NCBI GenBank assembly: GCA_032718475.1
Contig: JAUCBJ010003287.1
Coordinates: 1-64,000 of the forward strand
From: Nemertoderma westbladi
Lineage: Eukaryota > Xenacoelomorpha > Nemertodermatida > Nemertodermatidae
Reading direction: 5' to 3'
Length of the DNA stretch: 64,000 nucleotides
The translations under genes were made by a program, and so were the position numbers. Below are positions 1 to 9,216 of the stretch, piece after piece. The notes under the pieces are model-generated. The model searched no databases. It saw only the letters and a list, made by a program, of their open reading frames with translations, and had not been told where the DNA came from. How positions within the stretch are numbered: position 1 is the stretch's first letter; each line of letters starts with the position of its first letter.

Positions 1-417
1 TGTTTACTACTTACAGTATATTTATTATCTTACATCTTGTATCTTATGTTAGGTAAATAAGGAAATCACATCATTTAACACTGTACTGTATTTCCTATAT
101 TGATGCAACACATACGTCGAATTTGAAAAGTTATATTATCAGCGTAATTTTGGTATCAAAATGACATGAAAGAAGGGAAATTTTAATAAAAATAACGGAT
201 TTAAATATTTTTGATGGTAACAACTGCTTTTTCGTTCTTCAATATGTGGAGATTTTTTACGTATTTTTATTTCTTTTTAGGATTATAATTATAATTTGTT
301 AATCGCTGTTATTTTTAACAATCGTATTACCATTGAAATTGTCGGAATAAGACAGTTACGGTAGTTACACCAACCGAAAATTCGATGCAAATAGTCGTAT
401 TCGCAAATTCGCAAATT
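1..417. other. AT-rich flank, no gene seen
   Basis: This stretch is AT-rich with many stops in all frames. I see no coding region, RNA gene or recognisable repeat, apart from a short CGCAAATT duplication just before the CGT microsatellite. Confidence 0.6.
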
Positions 418-466
418 CGTCGTCGTCGTTGTCGTCGTCGTCGTCGTTGTCGTCGTCGTCGTCGTT
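418..466. repeat. CGT trinucleotide microsatellite
   Basis: An imperfect run of CGT triplets with occasional TGT interruptions leads directly into the 315-bp tandem repeat. A shorter piece of the same triplet run (TCGTTGTCGTCGT) recurs at each later unit boundary near 770, 1085 and 1400. The microsatellite is therefore part of the repeat unit and has expanded in the first copy. Confidence 0.85.
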
Positions 467-1995
467 ACGATTTTGACATGCTAATAACTTTGTCGGATTT
501 AAAGCTGCCAAGTTGAAAATTTGTAGGTATCAATATGAGCAAAAGTTGAGATTTATGAGAGACTTTCAGACACCATCAGTGCAATGGTCTCCCGCTAGAG
601 GGCCACATGTCTAAACATTAAATGCCCTCCCATTTCTTTGCTTTTAATCCGTTTAAGCTGAAACTTGGCAGATATGTATTAGACCATTAGCTGTGACTTT
701 CAAAGGAGGCGAATCCATCTGCAGTTCTCCAGTCTGCCGCTAGAGGGCCAAAGGTCTGAAAGTGAAATCGTTGTCGTCGTTACGATTTTGACATGCTAAT
801 AACTTTGTCGGATTTAAAGCTGCCAAGTTGAAAATTTGTAGGTATCAATATGAGCAAAAGTTGAGATTTTTGAGAGACTTTCAGACACCATCAGTGCAAT
901 GGTCTCCCGCTAGAGGGCCACATGTCTAAACATTAAATGCCCTCCCATTTCTTTGCTTTTAATCCGTTTAAGCTGAAACTTGGCAGATATGTATTAGACC
1001 ATTAGCTGTGACTTTCAAAGGAGGCGAATCCATCTGCAGTTCTCCAGTCTGCCGCTAGAGGGCCAAAGGTCTGAAAGTGAAATCGTTGTCGTCGTTACGA
1101 TTTTGACATGCGAATAACTTTGTCGGATTTAAAGCTGCCAAGTTGAAAATTTGTAGGTATCAATATGAGCAAAAGTTGAGATTTTTGAGAGACTTTCAGA
1201 CACCATCAGTGCAATGGTCTCCCGCTAGAGGGCCACATGTCTAAACATTAAATGCCCTCCCATTTCTTTGCTTTTAATCCGTTTAAGCTGAAACTTGGCA
1301 GATATGTATTAGACCATTAGCTGTGACTTTCAAAGGAGGCGAATCCATCTGCAGTTCTCCAGTCTGCCGCTAGAGGGCCAAAGGTCTGAAAGTGAAATCG
1401 TTGTCGTCGTTACGATTTTGACATGCTAATAACTTTGTCGGATTTAAAGCTGCCAAGTTGAAAATTTGTAGGTATCAATATGAGCTAAAGTTGAGACGTT
1501 TGAGAGACTTTCAGACACCATCAGTGCAATGGTCTCCCGCTAGAGGGCCACATGTCTAAACATTAAATGCCCTCCCATTTCTTTGCTTTTAATCCATTTA
1601 TGCTGAAATTTGGCAGATATGTACTAGACCATTAGCTGTGACTTTGAAAGAAGGAATTGAATTGAATTGAAGGCTAATCCGTGTGCAGTTCTTCAGTCTG
1701 CCGCTAGAGGGCGAAATGTTTGAAAGTGAAATCTTTCTCCCATCTCGTTATTTATGATCCGTTCAAGCTGAAACGTAGCAGATATGTAGTAGAAGTCGGC
1801 CTGAGTCTTTGGTGGGCAGTAAACGGTCTGGAGTCCTCCAGTCTGCCGCTAGAGGGCGAAATGTATAACTGTCCCCAATTCCTTGATATTAATTTATTTA
1901 AAGTGAATATTGGCATATGTACTAGAGCACATGCTGCGTCTTTCTGAGGAAGGTGGTCGATCTGCATTTCTCCAGTCTGCCGCTAGAGGTAAGCG
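466..1995. repeat. 315-bp tandem repeat array with diverged tail
   Basis: The marker TACGATTTTGACATG begins at 466, 781, 1096 and 1411, exactly 315 bp apart. The first three units are nearly identical. The fourth matches until about 1600 and then gives way to diverged sub-units up to about 1995. Each 315-bp unit consists of two related sub-units, each ending in a CCGCTAGAGGGC block, with spacing alternating near 145 and 170 bp. The short open frames in the tail (for example 1720-1947) lie inside the repeat and show no protein signature, so I do not call them genes. Confidence 0.9.
592..1991 (+). promoter_or_regulatory. array of ten CTCF-core-like motifs
   Basis: The 12-mer CCGCTAGAGGGC occurs at 592, 737, 907, 1052, 1222, 1367, 1537, 1701 and 1846, and a variant ending in GGTA occurs at 1980. 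All copies are on the plus strand. The word fits the core of the animal CTCF consensus (CC, N, C/G, T/C, AG, A/G, G/T, GGC) except that G replaces the usual A at position 3. That it binds CTCF is inference; the match could be incidental to a repeat family. Confidence 0.4.
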
Positions 1996-2131
1996 GAAAT
2001 TTAAGACGCTGGTCACACTACTAAACGCATTATTTCAACATTCTCAAATATACGCTCCATAAATATTTCACGTTACTATTTTATTGATAATCAAGATATA
2101 AACCAAGCGGAATTGGGGTGTAAACGTTAAG

Positions 2132-2413
2132 CAGACACCTGGTGCAGACACCTGGTGCAGACACCTGGTGCAGACAACTGGTGCAGACACCTGGTGCAGA
2201 CACCTGGTGCAGACACCTGGTGCAGACACCTGGTGCAGACACCTGGTGCAGACACCTGGTGCAGACACCTGGTGCAGACACCTGGTGGGTGCAGACACCT
2301 GGTGCAGACACCTGGTGCAGACACCTGGTGCAGACACCTGGTGCAGACACCTAGTGCAGACACCTGGTGCAGACACCTGGTGCAGACACCTGGTGCAGAC
2401 ACCTGGTGCAGAC
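2132..2413. repeat. 13-bp minisatellite (CAGACACCTGGTG)
   Basis: About 21 head-to-tail copies of CAGACACCTGGTG. Variants include one unit with CAACTGG (near 2175), one with a 4-bp GGTG insertion (near 2287) and one with CCTAGTG (near 2350). The unit has no stop on several frames and its length is not a multiple of three, so all frames look open on both strands. Those frames are artefacts of the repeat. Each unit carries a CACCTG E-box. Confidence 0.95.
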
Positions 2414-4150
2414 AGTTAGGCAGACCGGTACTGAAATGAATTACACAATAGCCTACATTCACAGAAAAGCCTTTCTAGAATTATCACTTATGACTACTTA
2501 TTTGCGTGCATTTTTCACTGGGATTGGCTGCGTGCGTGTCTAGCGTCGTCTCTTTGATTACGTTGAACCATTGGCAATATACAGAATGTTTTGATTGGAC
2601 CTATAGGACTAGGAACTTTGCGTGGAAGAATATAATGGTAGAAATCATAACAAATAATACTCATATAACTTATATTTCGGCAGTTCTTTTAAATATGTAA
2701 ACCTCTACCGGACTGCTGATTCATATACATTCCTAACATTCCACACCACATTCCAATAATATCCTAATACAGTAATACTTTCGAATTAGTACTTAAATTA
2801 AATTTAAGTCACGTGCTGCGCGAAGGCCCCACTTCGTGTAAATAATGTATGTACAGTATATCACAGTATATCACTGGTGGCCAGACACGACGGAGAGTGG
2901 TCACGCCCGTGTACTGGGTGGTATACGCCGCAGGCTCCAGTTCGGTCTGCTTAAGGGGCCGACGCTGTTGGCGGGCAGTCGGATTCGGCGATGGTTCCGG
3001 TCTTCGTGGTGGACCGGTAGATCTTGGGGATAGTTACTAACTTATTAACTTTCGAGAATAACGATTTATTGTGATAGTTATTACGGTTCATGTTGTGTAA
3101 CTTAATTGTAGTTTCTGTCGTGATTATAATATTTATTTAATATACCATGTTTATAATATACTGAAATTCCAATTCATGAACTGTATATACCATTTATCCA
3201 TCAGCCATCATAACTACAGTTAATGTTGTTAATGGATATTGCAACTACATATAATTAATATTCGAATTATTTTCGAAAATTGCGTTTGAAAGTGAGTCCG
3301 CTACGATGGAATTGCAACAAATATAGTCATCAATATTATTACTACAGTAGAAAGCCAGCAAGCTGGCTATAAGAAGACCGTCTATAAGACAGCAAAACCG
3401 AAAAACTAAAGGATAATCTAATCCCCAATCAAATATCAATCGCAATCAATATGTAAACCTCTTCCACCTTCCATGCAGCCTTGGAGAAAGCAGAATTAAT
3501 GCCATGACCAGTTCGGAGTTCTCAATAGACAACCCTCCCCAACCATTGGATTTACTGAGACACACTCAACACTCCGGCCAGCTTGCTACCTGTCTTCCCA
3601 GCTAGTCAGAGTTAAATAATTATACAACGTTGCTATGATACAGAGAAAATCCTTCCCCATTCACTATCATAGGCAAAGTTGAGGCTGCGTGAGGGAATAT
3701 TACATATTTATACACTATTTTATTTTCAATCAATAAATAATCATACATATTTATATTAAACACTCGAATATAATAAAAACTTTGTGAGAATGGGACACGG
3801 CGAATCGACCTGTGCTATTTTTATACAGCAAGAGCTTAATTTTACCCGCTTAAATAATTAATAACCCAAATAATAACCCAAATAATCGATACATTTCTTT
3901 GTATAGGTGGCCACGAAGTAGAGCACTTCTTACCCTTCCAAGCCAATATCAATGTGCACAAACATACAGACAAACACACAAGACGTTTTTTTGACAAGAA
4001 GCCCTGACGGTCTTCTAATAATACAGTTTTTTAAATAGACAAATAGTAAAGAAATCTACAATCATCTACTTCTACTTCTAAGTAAAAGTCAAACACATAG
4101 GTTTACAGTACTACTGTATACATAAGGTCTCAATACATTATACTGTAACA
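2414..4150. other. noncoding stretch with one GC-rich island
   Basis: Mostly AT-rich sequence with no recognisable gene. The exception is about 2811-3033, which is distinctly GC-richer than its surroundings and is open on the minus strand for about 74 codons (3033 down to a TGA at 2809-2811), with plus-strand frames open as well. The minus frame is rich in Pro and Arg. I recognise no domain. It could be an exon, a transposon fragment or simply a GC-rich repeat. Confidence 0.4.
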
Positions 4151-4966
4151 CTAAAATTCCCAGAGTTTCATTACCAGACAATGACAGGAACCCCCTCCCT
4201 TAAGGAACTCACTCATATCGCATTCAATGACCTCCCACCCACGATCCTCCAGATCATTTCGCACTTCACTACACCCCTTCGCGATAATCACTCTATCGCC
4301 GATACACAGAGCATTGCACGCGAACTTGTCAACCTCGCTCTTAGAAACCTCTATGAGGTCGAGTCCTTGATCCTTCATTCTCTCCTGGGTGTCCTTATCG
4401 AAAGCATCAGGGTACCACAACGCCGAATTCCGATTCAACACTCCGAAACAAACATCGAGGTGGTAGTAGTTCGAATCCACCATGCGACACTGCACAACGT
4501 CCAAGTCCCTCTCGAACTCCGCTACCCTCGCGTGGCTTTCTTTCTCTGTCCGGATTCCATAACCGAGCCAGAGCCTATCGCGTGACGTAAAACTCGCGTC
4601 CCCGCTCCCCTCGAAGATGTACTGATCCTCTCGGATAACCTCGAACCCGTTATCTTCGAACCAGGAACCGAACGCATCGCTCTCTGGCTGCCTCTCTGGG
4701 TGTTTAAAGTTCGCTAAATATACTTGGTTATTCATGGCCAACCCTGCATTGCACGCGTACACCATATCGGGTAGGTCCTCTCGTTGTTCTATTACCTCCA
4801 CACTGACTCCCGTCTCCTCTATGGTCTCTTTGAGGTTCTCCCACTGCTTCATTGCTAAGTTCCTGTCCACGTCGTCTTCCTTGGACATCCAGGGGTTGAT
4901 TTGGTAGACGACCCGGAAGTGGGAAGGTCGCGTCATCAACACACGGGAGAATTCTCTACCTAACAT
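4151..4966 (-). CDS. amidinotransferase/DDAH-type hydrolase, paralog 1
   Basis: This 271-residue single-domain protein belongs to the guanidino-modifying amidinotransferase fold (dimethylarginine dimethylaminohydrolase, arginine deiminase and relatives). These enzymes use a catalytic Cys to attack the guanidino carbon. Family-type landmarks are in order: a PxxF-x-V strand and NPWM (residues 14-27), an LPDMVYACN block (D67, N73), an EGSGD loop (E119-D123), an H-L-D site (H169, D171), and a C-terminal GGGSCHCL block in which C263 is the likely nucleophile. Length is normal for DDAH-like members and the frame is uninterrupted, so no intron is needed. The ATG at 4964-4966 is chosen because the paralog starts at nearly the same residue. 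A minus-strand TATA-like box lies about 165 bp upstream. Substrate (methylarginine, arginine or another guanidino compound) cannot be told from sequence alone. The first ~65 codons are almost identical to the paralog at 6058-6861. Confidence 0.85.
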   Translation of the reverse strand: MLGREFSRVLMTRPSHFRVVYQINPWMSKEDDVDRNLAMKQWENLKETIEETGVSVEVIEQREDLPDMVYACNAGLAMNNQVYLANFKHPERQPESDAFGSWFEDNGFEVIREDQYIFEGSGDASFTSRDRLWLGYGIRTEKESHARVAEFERDLDVVQCRMVDSNYYHLDVCFGVLNRNSALWYPDAFDKDTQERMKDQGLDLIEVSKSEVDKFACNALCIGDRVIIAKGCSEVRNDLEDRGWEVIECDMSEFLKGGGSCHCLVMKLWEF

Positions 4967-6057
4967 GTTTTGTGGTTTAAATACAATAAAAAAATTAATA
5001 AATAATTATTTTGCTAATGCAACCCGTAGAAAATTGTTTCTACTTTTGGTAAACGACCAGTTAAAAATAATGTTAAAATGTGGAAGGTGATTGAAATTTA
5101 ATTAATGGTTTTCTAAACTTCAACCATCAAGTATTTATAGTGGATTCAACTGTTGGTTGTAGGGCCTTAGTATAGAGGGAGCATTCGCTGTGACCAGGGG
5201 AATTTTCCGTTAAAATATTGGCCTTCCGGAAAGCTATCTTATGTTAAGAAAGAATTCCACGAAGATTGACAATGAAACCCCCATTATCCACAACTATGTC
5301 TATCTTTAGAATCCACCACCATTAAAGCAGCTCTCCATTGCGTTCTAAGGCCCCTTAATTGTGACGGATGAGATTCCGTGTATATGATGTAAGAAGTTAC
5401 GTGAAGACGACGGCCTGCCGATATTCCGTTTGTGTAACGCAATGACGTTGCGTGTATGGGGCCTCAGTTCATTAAGCAAAAGGGAGTGGGTTGGTGTGCT
5501 TATGAGGTACTGGGTTCACAGAGTGCGAAATGTTTATTAAATAGCTATTGCCATGTAGTTCTATGAGGTTATCCTCCTATTCTAAGACAATGATTTTGAA
5601 AATTATTCATTAAATTTAAGAGTAATTTAAATTCTTTGGAGGTCAGGTTAGGTTTAGTATGACGTCATTTTACTACAAATTTGTGCTCCAGAGCGTTTAG
5701 TCTGGAGGTTTATTTTATATACTGTATGAGATGCCAAATAGATCCAAGTATGTAGGTTAAATATAAAGAAAATACATGTCAAGTATTTTATATTACTTAA
5801 TCATTAGTTTGTAAACTTATTCATTAAATAATTATTAATCTCAAGTCGTTTAATTTCGGACGTCCTTAAAATCCATAAATAATATTTTAATAAACATTGT
5901 ATTAGGAGATACTGTATAACTTTACACATGTCAGAAAACCATCATCCAATGGAGAATCAGATATTGAGGACTGACCCACAACCCACAACTAATGGGCTAT
6001 TTTGTATACAAAAAGGTATACAGTAAAAGTAACAATACGATTTAAGAAGATTTCAAG
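4967..6057. other. intergenic spacer between the two paralogs
   Basis: AT-rich spacer. Apart from the TATA-like element near 5131 on the minus strand I see no gene, RNA or repeat. It must hold the promoter of paralog 1 and the 3' end of paralog 2. Confidence 0.5.
5131..5140 (-). promoter_or_regulatory. TATA-like box for paralog 1
   Basis: The minus strand reads CTATAAATAC here, about 165 bp upstream of the ATG at 4966. This is compatible with a TATA promoter and a 5' leader of roughly 140 bases. In such AT-rich DNA a chance match is possible. Confidence 0.35.
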
Positions 6058-6861
6058 TCAAATGTCCCAAAGTTTCATTACCAAACATTGGCAAGCTCCG
6101 CCCCCTTTAAGAAATTCGCTCATATCGCAGACAACAACCCTCCAACCTCTCCCCTCCAGTAGAGCCTTAGTGGCATCGCACCCAGCCGGGACTATAACCG
6201 TGCGTCCTATAGCCACGGCGTTACAAACAAAGCGTTCAGCGTCCGCCAGACACACAGGGATTAGCTCCACTCCTTGGGACCTCATCGCCAATTGACTTTC
6301 TTCAGAAAACCCATCAGGGTACCACAAGGCGGTGTGTTCGTCCAAGACACAGAAACACGTGTCCATGTGGTAGAACCGTGGGTCAACCAGCTGACAACGA
6401 ACTATTTTAAAGGGTCCCAGTTTACTTATCTCGTCGTAAGCTCCGAGTTGCGAGCGGTAGCCGAAACCAGCCCAGAGTTTGTCCTTCGATGAGAAGCACG
6501 AATCCCCTCCACCCTCGAAGTAGAACGGCGATTGGCTACCGACTACCTCGAATCCGTGATCTCTAAACCAATCAGCGAAGACTTTACTTTCAGGTTGGCG
6601 TTCTGAATGTCTAAAGTTTGCTAAATAAACCCTGTTGCCAACGGACAAGCCCGAGTTGCACGCGAAAACCATATCGGGTAGGTCCTCTCGTTGTTCTATG
6701 ACCTCCACACTGACTCCCGTCTCCTCTATGGTCTCTTTGAGGTTCTCCCATTGCTTTATTGCTAACTTCCTGTCCACGTCGTCTTCCTTGGACATCCAGG
6801 GGTTGATTTGGTAGACGACCCGGAAGTGGGAAGGTCGCGTCATCAACACACGAGAAAACAT
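6058..6861 (-). CDS. amidinotransferase/DDAH-type hydrolase, paralog 2
   Basis: A 267-residue paralog of the gene at 4151-4966 in the same orientation, so the pair is a tandem duplication. The same landmarks are present: NPWM, LPDMVFACN (D63, N69), EGGGD (E116-D120), H165-M-D167, an N214 in FVCNA, and GGGACQCL with C259 as the likely nucleophile. All expected active-site positions are intact, so an active enzyme is likely. The reaction type (hydrolysis or transfer at a guanidino carbon) follows from the family; the substrate does not. The protein starts at MFSRVLMTRP, four residues shorter at the N terminus than paralog 1. The coding region is intronless and visibly GC-richer than its spacers. 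Residues 4-69 are nearly identical to paralog 1, while the remaining ~200 residues are clearly diverged, which suggests recent gene conversion at the 5' end. Confidence 0.85.
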   Translation of the reverse strand: MFSRVLMTRPSHFRVVYQINPWMSKEDDVDRKLAIKQWENLKETIEETGVSVEVIEQREDLPDMVFACNSGLSVGNRVYLANFRHSERQPESKVFADWFRDHGFEVVGSQSPFYFEGGGDSCFSSKDKLWAGFGYRSQLGAYDEISKLGPFKIVRCQLVDPRFYHMDTCFCVLDEHTALWYPDGFSEESQLAMRSQGVELIPVCLADAERFVCNAVAIGRTVIVPAGCDATKALLEGRGWRVVVCDMSEFLKGGGACQCLVMKLWDI

Positions 6862-6922
6862 TGTGCAATAATAAACCGTGGATTATGTTTAATTGATGAG
6901 TGACAGATATTGAATAAATAAT

Positions 6923-6930
6923 CTTATATA
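6923..6930 (-). promoter_or_regulatory. TATA-like box for paralog 2
   Basis: The minus strand reads TATATAAG about 62 bp upstream of the ATG at 6861. This would give a short leader of some 30-40 bases. The spacing is plausible but the region is AT-rich, so support is weak. Confidence 0.3.
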
Positions 6931-7653
6931 TGTTTTTGCCGACAATACCGTTTAATAAAGTATTTTCCGTTTAATAAAGTAGCCTACCTAGGCAAAGAAA
7001 ACTAAACTACTGTGAACTTATTTCCTAGGAAAATAAAACTTAGTAAGAATAATAAATCATACTACTATTAGGTAACAAACACTGACTCAAGATATAATAA
7101 TTATCAATTCAATATCACTCAATATACTGTATAATTAGCAATTGAATAAGTAAATAACTTTTATTTACGTATGCCATAACTTTTTATTTACGGTACCGGT
7201 ACGTAATGTACGTATCATTTCAACATCAACCTATTGTGGATTTATAACTAATACAATTCCGAGTTCTCTGAATACTCACTATATTGAAAGTACAGCATTT
7301 ATTAGGAATTCCAATTATTATTTATTAGGATTAATCATCTGTTTTAAGTGAATTAATATAATTATTATTGGCCTACAGTTACTGTATTGTAAGTAAAATC
7401 AATTTTACGTGATGCACTGAATTACTAATTAAATTATTCATATCAAATTGGTCTTTCCAGTTATAAATCAAATATAATAGCCTATTGAGGAGAAACTCGG
7501 CTGCTAGTATTGTCAAATTGCAATAATTGCAAATCTCCATTTTTATCTATTAACTATCACAAATTGCCACCAGAGAGTACCGGTAGGCGTTAGAACAATA
7601 ATATTACCATACAGTAAATAAATAAAACAAATTAATATATCACCACCAGGCTG

Positions 7654-7683
7654 TTACGTCACAATCAAGGCGTTCTATAAATA
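7654..7683 (+). promoter_or_regulatory. CRE-like plus TATA box, no gene attached
   Basis: TTACGTCA at 7654-7661 (one base off the CRE TGACGTCA) is followed 15 bp later by TATAAATA at 7676-7683 and then a locally GC-rich start region. The spacing looks like a core promoter, facing away from the minus-strand paralogs. No coding frame follows before the repeat-derived sequence at 8234. It may belong to a lost, spliced or noncoding transcript. Confidence 0.3.
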
Positions 7684-8233
7684 CAAGGCCTCGAAGTCGC
7701 GTACGACTGGAGCCTGATTGAAGGCTGAATTTTCAAAAACATGATTTAGAAACGATCGATGTATACCGGGAGAATTCTACAATAACTATTTACATCATTG
7801 TGTGCAAAGTAGTACTTTGCAGCGTTACGAGTAATTCACCAGAACGCTTTTAAGTTGACATAATGTAACAAATTTACTTTAATTTTGTCAATTGCATAAT
7901 TTTTTTTATATAGAATCCAGATTTTTCTAAAAATATTCTAGAACAAATTGTTCCCGTTTTTTTTTCAATTTACCGTTACATCAATGGTACTGCATCCTGC
8001 ATTAGGTACGCCTAGCAATACAATTATCGGGAAATACCGAGTAACCCGCCTAGGGTATTGCCAGCTACTGTAGTTAAATATAAAATTTAACATATTAAAT
8101 ATAATAATGTAGTTATCGCATCATTCTTATAAGTTAAATTCTTATTGACTCATTTTATCAAATTTGATGACAATAAATTCCAGAGATTCCAATAATTACA
8201 TGCAATAATTAATATCGTCAAGGTCATTATTTA

Positions 8234-8632
8234 TTGCAGATCGATGCATTGCATGGGTCACTGGCAAACGATCAGCTGCGTCATAGGAAGATGTTGCGAG
8301 AGATAGAAATATTGCGAACAAACTTTGTGCAACGGGGGGGAGCAATGGTGTTAGCCCAATCAATCACGAATCACCACAAGGATGAAACCCCAGCCAATAG
8401 CATCGTTGATATGTCAACTAGCCACTCGGAATCTGGGAATGACGCCATTGGAACTCACAATTCTACTAAAACTGAAACCAATAGATGTAAAGACCTTCAA
8501 AGTATCGCAAAAGTAACGACACAAGCTCACGGCTCCAGTAATAATGTCGGAAACAAGAAATACAGTAAGCCGTCCAAACTTCCTGTAAGAACTAACAATA
8601 ACCGACAATACCGAACGTCTTGTAAAGATTAA
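8234..8632 (+). pseudogene. probable LINE ORF1 coiled-coil relic
   Basis: An open frame of about 132 codons with no ATG at its beginning (it opens with TTG). Its first ~30 residues have the heptad-like, Leu/Arg/Glu-rich character of the coiled coil in the nearby LINE (compare the stretch around 11090-11190). The rest is Ser/Thr/Asn/Lys-rich and low in complexity, like the linker of that ORF. I infer a truncated, older relative of the same LINE family. An alternative is a host exon, because TTATTGCAG just before 8241 resembles a 3' splice site. It lies directly upstream of the 485-bp repeat. Confidence 0.3.
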
Positions 8633-8700
8633 TAGCTGATGAGAGAAAGTTGAATGATCATCTAGACTAACGGCTATCTGAAATATTTAAGATCAACAGC

Positions 8701-8750
8701 AGTAGTGGGTTTAGCATACTGGACACTGGTGCTTACTTGGACCCACTACT
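8701..8750. repeat. short hairpin across the 5' edge of the 485-bp repeat
   Basis: AGTAGTGGGT at 8701-8710 is the exact reverse complement of ACCCACTACT at 8741-8750, with a loop of about 30 nt. The left arm lies outside the 485-bp repeat and the right arm inside it, so the second repeat copy at 16541 lacks the left arm. Confidence 0.6.
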
Positions 8751-9202
8751 GGCTTGGGTGCAGAACTTGTATATGTCGCCTAACGTACAGTAAGGAGGAC
8801 TAAAGGGACACGACATGGAAGAAAAATATCAAGGGGACGAGGTTGAGGTTAATCTATTTTCGAATTACCGAGTGACAAAATATTTTCCAATATTTCAGCC
8901 CCTATATTAACGATTGTTACGCAGACAATTAGATACAGGCCTTCGTCAGGGATTGCTAACAAACTATCTATTGTCGGTGTATCAATCGTTAATATAGTGG
9001 CTGAAATATTGGATAATAATTGTTAACTAAGTCATTCGATAATAATAGATCGGTCCCAACCTCCTCCCCTTGATATGTTCCCACCAGTAGTGATCCGGGC
9101 TCGCAAGTTCATCTATTTCAAGAAAAAAATGTTTTCAACAAAATGCGCAGTGGCTGCAGTGTGACAAAGTTAGCAAACTTTATGCTAAAGTGAAGTATCT
9201 AT
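8718..9202. repeat. 485-bp direct repeat, copy 1
   Basis: This segment matches 16541-17025 at every base I compared line by line, with a constant offset of 7823. It sits immediately before the LINE, and the second copy follows the LINE's poly(A). The arrangement fits an exceptionally long target-site duplication. However, the reading frame of the LINE stays open back to 9094 inside the repeat and looks like a decayed PHD-finger segment. The repeat may therefore include LINE-derived sequence rather than only host target DNA. Confidence 0.9.
8744..9092. mobile_element. imperfect foldback (MITE-like) palindrome
   Basis: Three nested pairs of inverted arms share one centre: 8744-8752 with 9084-9092 (exact), 8826-8845 with 9057-9076 (19 of 20), and 8886-8916 with 8983-9013 (30 of 31), around a 66-nt loop. 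The left half is longer than the right by roughly 60 bp near the outer end. No protein is encoded. It resembles a foldback or MITE element, although I see no clear target duplication at its ends. The same structure recurs in the second 485-bp copy. Confidence 0.55.
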
Positions 9203-9216
9203 CAGCAAGATCTAAC

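Larger units (their letters stand above)
6862..8233. other. AT-rich intergenic region
   Basis: No coding region is recognisable. The stretch contains a TATA-like box for paralog 2 near 6923 and a plus-strand CRE/TATA-like pair at 7654-7683, which is not followed by a recognisable open frame (the first ATG, near 7741, is followed directly by ATT TAG). Confidence 0.5.

Noticed and set aside
1720-1967. Opposed 70-75 codon open frames at the end of the 315-bp repeat
   Set aside because: Both lie inside diverged repeat sub-units and show no domain, signal or conserved start.
2068-2462. Several overlapping open frames on both strands in the 13-bp minisatellite
   Set aside because: The unit lacks stops in several frames and its length is not a multiple of three, so every frame cycles through the same peptide. 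There are no protein features outside the repeat.
4181-4585. Plus-strand open frame of 134 codons
   Set aside because: It is the antisense shadow of the amidinotransferase-type gene on the minus strand and has no family signature.
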